64,000 nt of DNA from Phytophthora quininea (Eukaryota > Oomycota > Peronosporomycetes > Peronosporales > Peronosporaceae): assembly GCA_011947345.1 (NCBI GenBank), contig JAAVTG010000327.1, positions 1-64,000 of the forward strand, given 5' to 3'. A program made the position numbers and the translations under genes. Below the pieces are notes generated by a model, which was not told the origin of the DNA, did not search any database, and saw only the letters and a list, made by a program, of their open reading frames with translations. Of this stretch, positions 32,596 through 43,559 are shown piece by piece. The stretch's first letter is position 1. Each line of letters begins with the position of its first letter.

Positions 32596-33113
32596 TCATG
32601 AGTTCGTTGTGGCGAGGTCCGGGAGCGCCTTGGTCAAGATGTCCGCCAGCATGATCGCAGTCTCGCAGTACTCCACAGTCACTTCACCGCGCTTGACTTC
32701 GTCACGGATGTGGTGGTACTTGATGTCAATGTGCTTGGCGCGGCCGTGGTTCATAGGGTTCTTGGTCATCTTGATGCACGACTGGTTGTCTTCGAAAATT
32801 GTCAAGTCCGGGGTCGCTAATCCCGCAGCCGCCAAAATCTCGCACAAAAGTCAGTGCACCCATTTGCCTTCTTGGATCGCCAGACTCAGCGCGATGTATT
32901 CGGCTTCGCTCGTAGATAACGACACACTTGATTGTTTCTTGGAGCCCCACGATACGGGCCGCCAACAAGTTGGAAAAGGTAACTGGAAGTCGACTTGCGA
33001 TCGCTCACGTCGCCAGCCCAGTCAGCATCCGAGTAGCCAAAAACTCAACGTTTTTGCTCGGCGAAATGCGAATTCCGTGCGCCTTAGTGCCCTGAAGATA
33101 GCGAAAATTCGTT
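32596..33113 (-). pseudogene. Copia-A RNase H
   Basis: Follows the RT frame after a break at ~33114. Recognisable blocks are SVSLSTSEAEYIALSLAIQE (~32940-32880), TIFEDNQSCIKMTKNP and RAKHIDIKYHHIRDE with ADILTKALP near the end. All are the standard Copia RNase H boxes; stops and shifts make it non-functional. Confidence 0.8.
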
Positions 33114-35219
33114 TCACTGCAATCCAATGTTCGACTTGGGGTTCTCCATAAATCGCGAAACGTACCCCACAGCAAAAGCAATGTCCGGGCGAGTCGAAGT
33201 CATCAAGTGCATGAGTGCGCCAACGGCCTCGCGAAAAGGTGCGTCCAACTTCGTCAGTGCGTCGCTCGGAACAAGCTTGGTGCTAATGTCCACCGGGCTC
33301 GAAGCAGGTTTGCATTTGTCCATGCCAAAGCGCTCCAAAGTGTCGCGGATGTAGCGAGGCTGGCACAAAGTCACACTGCCATCAGCACTGTCGACCACTT
33401 CGATGCCGAGAATAAACTTGCACTTGCCACTATCGGTCATCTCAAAACGTGTCTTGAGTTGGCGCTTGACTTCAGCAATTAGGTCGGCACAGCTTCCTGT
33501 CACCAAGACGTCGTCCACATACACTAACAGCAGCACGCACTTGCTGTCGATAACTTTGATGTAGAGACACAGATCATACGCCGAAGAGCGAAAACCGATA
33601 GAGCGAACGTATTCGTCAAAAGTCTCGTTCCGAACTCGTGAAGCCTGTTTGAGACCGTAAATTGCCTTGAGCAACTCGATGCAGTCGAAGTCATCGTCCA
33701 ACTCCACGCCTTCCGGCACTGTGCAGAACACTTTCTCCTTCATCAAGTCGTACAAGAAGGCCGTAACCACATCGAATTGGTCGATGGGCCATCCGAAGTA
33801 CTTGGCGAGAGCAATAATCATGCGAAGTGTGACATACTTCACGACCGGCGAGAACGTCTCGGTATAATCAATACCGTATTTCTGCACAAAACCCTTGGCA
33901 ACGAGTCGAGCCTTGTATTTAGCGATGGATCCATCCGGGTTGCGCTTGATTTTGAAGACCCACTTGGTGCCGACAGCGCGTTGACCGTTTGGCAATTTTG
34001 CCGCACGAAAAACTCCACGAAGTCGCATCGACCGAAGTTCTGCACGAATAGCCTTGCGCCAGTGTACTTGGTCCGAACCGCTGACCGCATCTTGAAAAGT
34101 CTCAGGTTCGGCGTTGTCCTTCGCCTCGACAACACTCGCACTCGCATGCCAAAACATTGTCGAAGCTGAAGAATTTTCTTCGTCATTGGAGGCCGAATTT
34201 TCTTCGTGAGGAGTCGAGTGGTGATATCCTGAATTTTCTTCACTATCATCCGGAGCACTTGCTTCCTCCAAGCCAGCACCACGACGAGGTCGGCGAATAT
34301 TTTCACGGACTTCGGGGTCAGAGCAGGCTTTACGTTTTCCCGCTTGTTTGAAATCGGTGGCACCAGAGTCACCAGAATCAAGATCAATGTCGTTGAGGTA
34401 CTCGATGGCATCTTCGACTTTGTCATCTTTGTCGTCCTCGCGCTCTTCAATAGCACCAAATCTCGACTCTTCGAAAGTGACATCGCGAGAAACCACCACC
34501 TGCCCCGCCTCGATGTCATCAATTCGGTATGCCTTGGAACGCTCCTCATAGCCCATGAAAATACCGTCACGAACTTTTGAGTCCCATTTAAGGCGCTTTT
34601 CCTTGGGGGTCAACACGAACACCGAGCAGCCAAAAACGCGCATGTGCTTCACGTTGGGCTTGGAACTATACACGATCTCGAAAGGAGAAACCCCGGCGAT
34701 CTTCGGTGACGGCAGTCGATTCTTAATGTAGATTGCAGTCATCACCACCTCCGCCCAAAATCTCTTGTCAAGTCCAGCATGATGCAACATGCTGCGGCCA
34801 ATTGTCACAATGCTGCGGTTGGCACGTTCAGCCGTGCCGTTGGTCTGGTGCGCGTACGGAACCGTGACTTGTTGTTCAATGCCACGGCCGTCGTAGAAAG
34901 ACTTGAGCGAGTTGGTAGCAAATTCCTTGGCACCATCATGACGCGCAAACTTCACCCGCGCGCCGAATTGCGACTCCACCTTCGAAATAAATTTCTTCAG
35001 GCAGCCTTCACTTTCCGACTTCGCACGCAGGCAAAATCCCGTCATGCACCCACTGGCTTCGTCGACAATGAGCAGCAAATATCTGCTGCCACCGAGAGAA
35101 TGTTCCTCCCTCGGCCCGCAAGTATTGAAGTGAAGCAGCTCGAACGGCTTGTACTTAGCCTTTTCGTGGTTGGTCGGAAAAGGTTTTGGACCGATTTTCC
35201 TTGCTGGCACCCACGGCAA
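33114..35219 (-). pseudogene. Copia-A integrase core and reverse transcriptase
   Basis: 701 open codons. Integrase: the usual first catalytic Asp box (HTD) reads LLHFNTCGP here, so that Asp is lost. The second box is RHDGAKEF, and the Glu is in NGTAERANRSI. The GKR-rich linker is Asp/Glu/Ser-rich (~34500-34150). RT has WVFKIKRNPDGSIAKYKARL, GIDYTETFSPV, IYGLKQASRV and the catalytic LLVYVDDVLVTGS (~33520). RT looks complete; integrase is inactive by motif. Confidence 0.88.
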
Positions 35220-35473
35220 ACACTCGGCTTTTCCGATGTTGCTGGCAGTTTGGCGCCCTTGATCATGCCACTTGAGACCATTTTACGCAGCACATCGTTC
35301 GGAGCGTGACCCATCCGTGAGTGCAGATCCACAGCGTCCACTGAAACTGAGACCGAATTTACTGAAGCGCGCGGGACACGAAGCCAGTAGAGTCCATCGA
35401 CCAGGTCCGCCGAAGCAACGATTTTCTTCGACTTTTTCAGAGCGATGTGCATTTCGGCACCATCAAACACCAC
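35042..35473 (-). pseudogene. Copia-A integrase zinc finger
   Basis: Contains LHSRMGHAPNDVLRKM and VCRGCQQGK, the HHCC finger of Copia integrase, in a different frame from both neighbours (breaks near 35470 and 35220). Confidence 0.75.
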
Positions 35474-36348
35474 CTTAAACAGACCACTTTGTTGATCTGC
35501 GGGACCGACAGCAAGTTTTTGTTCATGCCCGGCACGTACAACGCGTCTTCGACCTTGATCTCGCGCTCGTCACCGTTGGGCAAAACCACTCGCTGAACAA
35601 CCGCTCCGACTCCCAAAATTCTGGCAGAGTCCCCGTTGGCAACCGTGAGCTCGCCCTTGTCGCACAGCTTGATGTCGGCAAACTTGGACTTGTCGTTGCA
35701 GATGTGGTGTGTGGCACGACTGTCAATTGCCCACGTATCTTGGAACTTCTTGCCCGTCGAAACTCCACACGCCATAGAGACCGCATACGCGATGAAGTCA
35801 CCGTCATCTTCGTTGCGCCACTGGATATTGTTCGCGCCGCGACCAGACCGGCCACGTCGTGCTCCACGATTTTCGTCCTTCTGCTTGGTCCAGCACTTGT
35901 CCACGAGGTGCCCCAGTTTTCCGCAGTAGGAACAACGGCGACTCTCACGCTCGACACTGAACGCATTTGCAGCGTCCTCAGTCTTCACCGGTGTCGATTT
36001 CTCACCCTGTCGCTTGATGTGCTCGTTCGTGAGCACCTTGATAACGTCTTGCGTCTTCAGCTCAGCGGCGCTCATCTCCAAGTTCAGCACGACGTTCTCG
36101 TAGCTCTTGGGTAGACTGCGCAGCAAGCAGATCGCCACGTCTTCGTCCTCCATCTTGGCGCCGATACTGTTGAGCTTGGCGCTGATGTTGAGGACCTCGT
36201 TGCAGTGATGCAGCGCATTGTCGCCTTCCGTCATCTCCATGCTGAGCAGCTGACGCTTGAGGTAGATGCGACCGACCTTCTGCGTTCCGCCGTACAGTGC
36301 CTTGAGCTTGGTGCACGCAAGCCAGGCGTGTTCACACTCCGTGATCAC
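35437..36348 (-). pseudogene. Copia-A gag C-part and protease
   Basis: Capsid-like UBN2-type region ([45 protein letters not shown]), a zinc knuckle [14 protein letters not shown] (CX2CX4HX4C, ~35945-35904) and the protease loop [12 protein letters not shown] (~35745), where the conserved Gly of DSGA is Arg. The last change should abolish proteolysis. Confidence 0.85.
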
Positions 36349-36599
36349 GTGATGATAGTCAGACCCCTGTGTAGGAGCATCAGGCCCAGCGCGACGTTTG
36401 ACGTACGGCTGTACTCATCCGACGCACGAGAATTCGTAAATGTCGGCGTCGTCTCCCGCTTGACAGCACCCCACACCGACTTGGTCAGGTAAACGCCACG
36501 CATGTAGCTGCTCCACGTCGCGTAGTTGTCGTCGTCGAACTTGTTGATGAGGACTTTGGACGAGACGTCGGGCGCGAAGGACATCGTACTTGGGCTCAT
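36345..36599 (-). pseudogene. Copia-A gag N-terminus
   Basis: MSPSTMSFAPDVSS starts at 36599, inside the primer-binding site. LINKFDDDNYATWSSYMRG is the usual Copia gag opening. The frame ends at 36345 and the protein continues in another frame after ~36348. Confidence 0.85.
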
Positions 36600-36603
36600 A
36601 AAC
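36588..36603 (-). promoter_or_regulatory. Copia-A primer-binding site, tRNA anticodon-arm type
   Basis: GTTTATGAGCCCAAGT follows the 5' LTR. It is complementary to a CTTGGGCTCATAA-like anticodon arm of initiator tRNA-Met (CAT anticodon), the half-tRNA priming style known for Drosophila copia. The gag ATG lies within it. Copia-B has ATTATGAGCCCAAGG at 57309-57323. Confidence 0.65.
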
Positions 36604-36833
36604 TAAAAGGGGTGGAGTGGGCTTGGCCGTGAGGAATTGAAGTCTCTTGACGGGAAGGAATGAAATGAGGAAGTGAGAGTTCATTGAAACGTTAATTTGG
36701 CGGGTACAAAGGTGAACGCCCACTCATCCAATCATCATTCGTGTCTACTCAGTAGTAGCGTAAACAACGTACCGTAATCACGCGGGGTCAAGTTGGACCG
36801 GTATGGGTACCAGTAAACTGGTAACCCGCAACA
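36604..36833 (-). repeat. Copia-A 5' LTR
   Basis: Begins TGTTGCGGGTTACCAG (at 36833) and ends CCCCTTTTA (36604). Direct repeat of 32326-32556, next to the CAATT duplication at 36834-36838. Confidence 0.93.
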
Positions 36834-37020
36834 CAATTTAAAAAAAAATTAGCGCCGTATCGTGGTTAGTATTGTTAGTTTCATTCGAATTTGTGAGAAT
36901 GGGCTGAATCGAATCGATTTTGCGAATCGATTTCGAATCGATTCGTGCGATATTCAGCCACTCAAAAGTCACCATTCGAGCTTCTCGCACACGCAGGCAA
37001 CTCAAGGCAATCGGCACCGA

Positions 37021-38147
37021 TGGCAAGCATTCAGCAGGCGGTCAATGGGCGCCACGCGTCGACAAACACCATCATGCACGCTCTCTATGGCTATTTCTAC
37101 CTGGGCTTGTCGAAAGCGAGGCTGGCGAGAATCTACAACAAGCACATCAACACCATTTCGAACTGGATCCAACGCTTCGAGACCGACAACGACTACCAGC
37201 GACGCTCTACAAAGTGGAACAGTCAATTCACGGCAGAACAGCGAGTGGCTTCTCGACTTCTACACGAGGCACCCGGTCGCTTTTCTTGATGAAGCGAAGG
37301 CTGCATTTGAGCAAAAGTTCACTCGCTTCATTTCGGTCTCAACGATGTGGAGGGGACTGCGGCAGCATGGACTCACATGGAAGGTTCTTGAACGACGGGC
37401 AATGAACATCAAGACACACGATATTGTACGCTTTACGCTGGAGCTGCACTCGATCAAGTGGTGTCAAATGAACATCCAGTTCCTCGATGAAGTCAGCTTC
37501 GACAACAGAGGCATCCTGCGTTCGCGTGGTTACTGCTTGAAAGGAAAGAAGCTTGCGTTTCGTGGCGAGTTCAATCGGAAAGCGCGGGTGTCATTGCTTT
37601 GTTTCATCTCTGTGGATGGCCTCGTGGAAACATTCCACACGGATGGGACGTTTGACCGCTCCAAGTTTGTTGCGTGCTGCCGTGAACATGCTCATTCGGG
37701 GAAAACTGTGCACCAGTACCCAGGAAGAGGCTCCGTGTGGATTCTGGACGGTGCTAAGATCCATTGCCACCCTGACATCGTCTACTACCTGCGGTCGCTG
37801 GGGTCATTCCTATATTTCTTCCTGCATACTGCCCATTCTACAATCCCATCGAGTACCTGTTCGGCTTGATCAAGAAAGCTTTCAAGCGGCAGTATGTCGA
37901 GGGCTCCAAGCAAAATCAAGCCGTACTCATTGCAAATGTGCTCCAGCATTTCCAAGATTTCGACATGACTAATATTTTTGAGCACTGTGGGTGGAGTGTA
38001 ACGGGAGAGTTTAATCCTATGTCAGCTCTGGGGGATGAGTACGTCAACACATCGCGAGCTGAGCAATTCGTTTCGAACGAGTTGCTGGAGTTTTCGGAGC
38101 GAGGAGATCCTAATGACGACGACGAGTCTTCGAGTGATGAAGAATGA
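37021..38147 (+). pseudogene. DD34E (Tc1/IS630-like) transposase, two frameshifts
   Basis: The ATG at 37021 (MASIQQAVNGRHAS) leads into a helix-turn-helix (YFYLGLSKARLARIYNKHIN, SNWIQRF). Frameshift near 37230. The DDE domain has FLDEVSFDNRG (D codon 37486), VWILDGAKIH (D codon 37747) and, after loss of one G near 37800, PFYNPIEYLFGLIKKAF (E codon 37851), giving 34 residues between the last two acids. The C-terminus is acidic (DPNDDDESSSDEE) and stops TGA/TAA at 38145-38147. Only two small shifts separate it from an intact frame. A related N-terminal fragment lies at 56758. Confidence 0.85.
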
Positions 38148-38329
38148 ATTAGTGTAAGCTTAAATTTTGACCTTATCGCTGATCAAGAACCTGTTGTCTT
38201 AGGCATGATCGATGTCCTCTTGATTCGGGATGGCGGCCAACGCGGACGTGACCTCGGTGCTATCCGGTTCAATCACCACATCCTCACCCATTGCCTCGAT
38301 CACATCCAAATGATTCACTAGCATTTGGT

Positions 38330-39250
38330 TCATGGACTCGATGGCAGTATGCAGCACTTGGACCGTTTGTTCGAAGTGCTTGATCTTTCCTGCATGCCTT
38401 GTACAACCTTCTTTGCTATCTTCACGCTGCGCTGCACACGCTGTAAGTGTTGGCCGCTTGCGTTTGGCGCAGGTCTAAACTGATTCACCAGGTTAGGTGG
38501 CGGACCCTTGATGATTTCTCGCTCGTGCTGAGGTCTTGGCTTCTTGAAAATGTGTGAAGCCCACAGACGCCATGACATATCTTGTGCAGTGAACGTAGCG
38601 CCCCATTTCTCCTTCAGTGAACTGATCATGAGTTGGTGAAGCTCTTCTGTCGCTGCACCTCCACGATCGGTTGCTGCCGGACCAATGCACTGGTCTTCAA
38701 AGTCCGTTAGCTGACCAATGGTCGATATCTCGTTGCCGTACTTGTAGACCGAGAGCAAGACTGATTCGTGCTGGTTTTTCAACAAATATCGACGATCTTT
38801 CGCACTTGTCCACGGATCCAGCATCTTGGTGTTCATCCTCATGGAAGCGTACTTCTCGAACATCTCGATTGCTGGGTCATGCTCATCAACCGTCCAGACT
38901 GGTGGAGTTCCTGTCAGAACAGCTAACGGATTCAACTTGCTCTGGATGATGTCCCAAAGTCTGGTCTTCACCTCGTCCCATGTGTCGCACTGGACTCGGT
39001 GCGTGCCAATCCGCCCTGCCGATGACAAACGCTGGTTGACAGTGTTCTTCAATCGTACATCGACCGACAGTTTGATCAACGGATCGTGCGAGGAAAGCAC
39101 CTCTCGCTGCAGTTCAAGACGTGGACTTCGCCTCTGGTACGGCGAGGGGCGATGAGTGGGATTTCGTGCTGCTCGGTCTTGGTTGGGTGTGTTGTCATCG
39201 AGTGAAACGCGACGAGGAGAGCTGCGGCGGACCGGGTTTGCTTGGCTCAT
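38330..39250 (-). CDS. Intact 306-codon protein convergent to the transposase
   Basis: ATG at 39250 (MSQANPVRRSSPRR), stop at 38330; no stop or frameshift. The N-terminus (~1-50) is basic and Pro/Ser/Arg-rich, probably disordered and perhaps nucleic-acid binding. Residues ~85-230 are mixed, with TWDEVKTRLWDIIQSKL, TVDEHDPAIEMFEKYASMR and LKEKWGATFTAQDMSWRLW. The C-terminus is basic (VQRSVKIAKKVVQGM). I do not recognise a domain. Its stop is ~180 bp from the transposase stop in tail-to-tail arrangement, which suggests an accessory gene of the same element. A passenger or host gene is also possible. Confidence 0.65.
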   Translation of the reverse strand: MSQANPVRRSSPRRVSLDDNTPNQDRAARNPTHRPSPYQRRSPRLELQREVLSSHDPLIKLSVDVRLKNTVNQRLSSAGRIGTHRVQCDTWDEVKTRLWDIIQSKLNPLAVLTGTPPVWTVDEHDPAIEMFEKYASMRMNTKMLDPWTSAKDRRYLLKNQHESVLLSVYKYGNEISTIGQLTDFEDQCIGPAATDRGGAATEELHQLMISSLKEKWGATFTAQDMSWRLWASHIFKKPRPQHEREIIKGPPPNLVNQFRPAPNASGQHLQRVQRSVKIAKKVVQGMQERSSTSNKRSKCCILPSSP

Positions 39251-39384
39251 TGCTGAAAGAAGCCAAAGTGACGTGTATATTCAGAAGCTTGTCATCTCTG
39301 ATTGGTCAAAAGAGGTTGCATATCGATTCACAGAACTCCGAATTTCCCCTCCGGTTCTACAAATTTGGCCGAAAACGACAATAA

Positions 39385-39895
39385 TATGAAGAATTACCTT
39401 AGACGACCCTAAGGCTACCAGGACTACTTGGATGCCGTTAGAAACGACAACGAATTTTTCTCAAAGCGACCGAGTGGAGCAGGAAGTGTGATGGTGTTGG
39501 CGGGTTGTGAGCTTATTGGAATAACTGAGATTGCGTTAGGGAAGGGAGACAAAACTCTGTATCTATACCAAAACACTGGACACATCTATCACGCCGTTTC
39601 TAGAAAACCTTACGTGAAAATCATGACTTTTTGAGCCTAATTTGTCAACAGGATAATACTTGAATTCAGGAATCAGGATTGCCAAGGCTCATATTCATGG
39701 CAGGGTATCAGAAAACTTAAGTGGCCTTCTAGAAGTCCAGATGTAGACCCAATCGAAAACGTTAGGGGGCAGCTGATGTGGTCTGTATATGAATGCATAA
39801 ATTCGAGTCTCAAAAGGAATTGAAGGCTCAGATCATTCGTAGCTGGAACATCATCAACAAAGCTATCTACAGCATCATGCGAACAAAATGCTAAT
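39385..39895 (+). pseudogene. Tc1-like transposase relic
   Basis: TLDDPKGYQDYLDAVRND and FFSKRPSGAGSVMV correspond to the region after the first catalytic Asp. After TGA at ~39634, QDNT (~39650) marks the second Asp box, and WPSRSPDVDPIENVRGQL (~39720-39775) the third with its Glu. N-terminus and inverted repeats are not found. Different in sequence from the Tc1 at 8371. Confidence 0.7.
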
Positions 39896-41792
39896 TAAAA
39901 TAGCTGAAGTTGTCCTAACAAATTGCGGTCAAATAGTCAAGTAGACCACTGGTAGCATGTGCGCCCATAGTTTAGAATACTTCTGGAAGCGTCAACTCTA
40001 TTGTTTGTTAACATCATGGTCCTTCGCTAAGTAGGCTATCTTGCAGTCGAATAGTATACGAATACATAATCGTATTAGCATCTCTATTGTTATAGTATTA
40101 TTATTTCAACGTCCATAGAGTTCCTGGTCATACGTAAATATACTTGCGATTCCATCAATGATGCTTTACGGCACCAATAGTAGAAAACACGCTTTTGGTT
40201 ATTTCGCACGTGAGTAGCTATTCCAGAGTGTTGTTTATTGACATGTGTCGTACAGAGAACAGGAGCGCTAAAACAATTTCGCATAGGCTACTGTAGAGTT
40301 GTATAAAGATGTATACGCTGTAATAACAGTGGAGGGTATTCACACTGGCAAATCTTGGGTAGGCTATTGTCAAAACCAAAAATAGTACCCAACTTAAACC
40401 AGTAAAACACTACTCAAGGTGGATGTTTTTACAGAGTAGCGCCAGCGCTATATAAATACTCAACGAAAAATACCTAAATAGACGTTTTGAGGTAGCTCAT
40501 ATTTTAATAATTTGCCTGTGTAAACTTTTCAGGTGAGCATTAATTGAACTAGCAGCATTGAAGGAAAATAAAATTGCTGTTCCACCATAACTATTTTACT
40601 ATCTAGAGCAGACGTCAATAGGGGTCAAAATTGGCTTTTCAGCCGTAATTATCACAGCTCGACGGTGGTCATATTTTTTATGGTCACTGGCCATTTCGTT
40701 TTACGTTCAGTCTCATTTTTTACCGTAGGACGCAGGTCGTCGTGCAACAGATAGCGCTCCACCCTCGCCTCTCCAGGTTGGTGACACACCTTTTGCTCTC
40801 GATAGGCTCGCGCAACTAACCCCAAGCGTACTTGTCGCTACAGACACCGCGAAGCGTTGCTGAAACCGCCACAAGGCTCGCTCAAGACCAGGGGCGCTGA
40901 GGGCTGCAAACCTAGGCTCTAGAAGAGTAGAGAGGCTAATGAGATCATAAATTCGTATGCTCTTCGACTACAAACTCGTCTTCTGTGTGAAAGTGGCAGA
41001 GTAATGGTAAACTGCAAAATATCCACTCACTGAATTCTGACCGGGACAATATTTGTTTTTTCCGCTGCAGATTATTTCGCCGGTACTCGAGTCGTGGTAT
41101 TTTTGTTAGATTTCTCAACCAGACTCCCCTAATATCAATGTTCTGCAAGGATTTGCTGCATATTTTATACAATTTAAGATGTGGGTACATAAAGAAAGCA
41201 AACCAAACGCTTAACAGAAGCTGTCACTTAAACCTCAACCGTTTATCAGGGTGCATGATAAATCAAAATTGCTAATACTGCTCTGATTAAGATTAAATTA
41301 TATATATACGCACTAATTAAAGCACAAACTATATTCGTAACAGTGAAGGTTGGAGTGATATCAGAGAACTAATACACCCTCAATGGCATAATTTAGATCA
41401 TCGCCAAGTGACCATACACAATACAATGACTGTGGTTGGTACCATTGCTGGGGGACAATTTCACCCAAGTCTGTATTTAGGATTTTGTATAAGTATCAAC
41501 TTCAAACTTCATTGCTCACTGCCTTCTTAACTACATCGAGTTCGAGGCTTGGAACACCTCCATTTAACATCAAACATGTTAGTGACGTAGTGTATTGTAA
41601 AAACCAAGTGTTTTGTCACACGCGAAGGCGACATAAATCGGGCCTGTAGCCAAATAAAAACGCATGTAAATCAACACTGATGCAAACTAAATAAGTGTGG
41701 AAAAGAAGCGACGTGGCTGTTAATCGGGATGATAGTGATCACTGTACAATAGTAGTGTAGTCAGAACGGAAAAGTGGCAGAGCAGACACTCC
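39896..41792. other. AT-rich DNA without recognisable genes
   Basis: Open frames are short and match nothing I know. A GC-richer island at 40,720-40,920 also lacks a supported frame. No repeat units or inverted repeats could be seen by eye. Confidence 0.4.
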
Positions 41793-41924
41793 AAATGTAC
41801 GCACCAGAATTCCGTTGGCGAGCTGTAGTGCTGCATTACGCGTACGGTGTCCCATGCGTCCGCGTCGGTCAGATTTTTGGCATTAGTTCGGCTCGTCCTG
41901 GTGATAGAACCGATTTTAACTGAG
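41793..41924 (+). pseudogene. N-terminal helix-turn-helix fragment of an IS630/Tc1-like transposase
   Basis: Forty-three codons from ATG 41793: MYAPEFRWRAVVLHYAYGVP, then CVRVGQIFGISSARPGD, ending TGA. The RWRAVVLHYAYGVPC..V..IFGIS pattern is the DNA-binding start of a transposase family common in oomycetes. Nothing of the catalytic domain follows. Confidence 0.4.
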
Positions 41925-42799
41925 ACTCGCGCTAGTACTTGCATCGTGCTGATCCTGGTAGTTTTATATGTGCGTGGTGCCTCGGAATGCCGAGTTTCAC
42001 GCTGACATTCCGACCTATTTAGAGGCCAAAACCGGCGCATTAGTATAAAAAGCTGCAGATGGGATTGGTCATTAAAATGAGCTTAAATAATAGTACGTAA
42101 CTATAATTTAAGGTACGACAGAAACAAATTAGAGCGTCCTTCTCTTAATTACGTTCCAAAACGGCTGATTTACTATTTGATTAGACATTCCGAGTGCTTT
42201 TCACAATATATAATGTTGCTAGATTTTAAACAGTTAGTCCAATTTATGATTTTGATTAAACCCCGGAACTGTGGTATCTTTGGTTCGGTTCTAACAGACC
42301 TGGACAAAGGCCATCTCGTGCTTATTGCGGACTTGCGTTTTTAGAGAAGGGCTTCGCAGTCGTCAAAACTTCCCTTCAGAAGCGTGACGCGTTTGACGTG
42401 ACACCTGTCGACCTGACGGTCTAGCTGCTCGGGGAGATCGCCGACTCCATCCACCTTAGAGGTGGGTCGCACCAAAACGAGAAATAGGACCTTCCAATCA
42501 AAATGGAGTAGTTCGTGTGCAGGCTCGCATGGAGATTTCCTCTTTTGGATGCATTATCAAATTGAAAGACCTCGCGGAGGTCTTTATAGCTCTTTGTCTT
42601 ATAGCCAACGAGCCCCTTGTCAGCACAGCGTATGCCGTTTATTTCGCGTGGGGAGGTGGAGGAAGAGGAAGTGCTCGAATGTGCCGCGGCTGTAGTGAGT
42701 GTGCTGGCTATGATCGTCGCAGACAAGAGAAACTGGCCGGAGCCAAAGCAGAACATCCTAACAACACGGAGCAGTGAGTAGGGGTGATGAGGGAGCAAG
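41925..42799. other. Gene-free stretch upstream of the Harbinger relic
   Basis: AT-rich to 42420, then more GC-rich. A frame at 42517-42777 may include the decayed first part of the Harbinger gene, since AAVVSVLAMIVADKRNWPEP-like and SRGDEGARSFLGRLVQ frames run toward 42800. The assignment is weak. Confidence 0.35.
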
Positions 42800-43166
42800 A
42801 AGCTTTCTAGGTCGGCTGGTTCAATAGGCAACTGCGTTGCACTCGCTACGCGTTTGAAGAAATATGCCGTCGAGTGACGAGTTGGTGGATGGAGGTATTG
42901 CCTCCACTCGGTGCTAATGCAGAGTTCGACATCGCAACACGCGTTGCAATCACTATCAACTGTGTAGCACATGGAGGAGCAATTTACGACATCGGCGCAA
43001 TCTTCGGCGTGGGAAAGAAGATTGCGCTGACTGCGGTGCACCAAGTTGTTGCTTTACTCGAAAAGATTTGTGGACTAAACCATTCGAATGCCGACAATGC
43101 AAGAAGAGTGGAGCAAAGAATGCAGAGTTTCCAATCTCGTCGCGGAAATTCCAGGAGCTGTTGGCG
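42800..43166 (+). pseudogene. PIF/Harbinger transposase, left half (cut by inversion)
   Basis: FNRQLRCTRYAFEEICRRV is followed by the helical region TRVAITINCVAHGGAIYDIG AIFGVGKK (two parts of one frame) and EKICGLNHSNADNARR. After a shift, SNLVAEIPGAVG ends exactly at 43166, just before the family's first catalytic block. The continuation (AVDGCLIRIKRFGDFDD, catalytic D) is found on the opposite strand at 47448-47372. Confidence 0.75.
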
Positions 43167-43559
43167 AGGTGGTCACTGTGACCGTCTTCATGGGAGGGCT
43201 CCGAGTTGGAGTGGCTCGTGCGGAAGTATTCCGTGAGAGCCCGGCCGACTTTGAGAAGGCCGTCAGTGTGGCACTGAATGCCGAGGAGCTCAGAGCTGTT
43301 GAGCAGCGAGCAGGCATCCGGCGATGCCATGTGTGCGGGAGCACCCGCCACTTGAGGCCGACATGTCCTCTGCGCAAGCAGCGCTCCGGTCAGCTCGGCC
43401 GCACCCCTGCCGAGAGTCAAACAGGCTCGGCGCAGGGAAACGCCGGCTCCTAGTTTGTGCGGGGCGGCCTACTGGGGAAGAACTGAGTTCTGTAGTACGT
43501 ATGGGAAGTGGGAGGCAGTAAGGCTCAGCCCCGAAGAGCTCCGTGCTCTATAACACAAA

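Larger units (their letters stand above)
32326..36833 (-). mobile_element. Copia-A, complete but decayed Ty1/Copia element
   Basis: A 4508-bp element with 231-bp (32326-32556) and 230-bp (36604-36833) LTRs, flanked by CAATT at 32321-32325 and 36834-36838. Order on the minus strand: LTR, PBS, gag, protease, integrase, RT, RNase H, polypurine tract, LTR, i.e. integrase before RT, the Copia order. It is inserted in the 5' flank of the DD34E element. LTR divergence is visible by eye, so the insertion is not recent. Confidence 0.95.

Noticed and set aside
32151..39375. GGCCAAATTT and its reverse complement as terminal repeats of the two-gene DD34E element
   Set aside because: The match is about ten bases with no TA duplication visible, so element ends remain undefined.
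40720..40920. GC-rich island in the AT-rich desert as a possible gene
   Set aside because: No open frame or motif; no splice-site pattern that rescues one.
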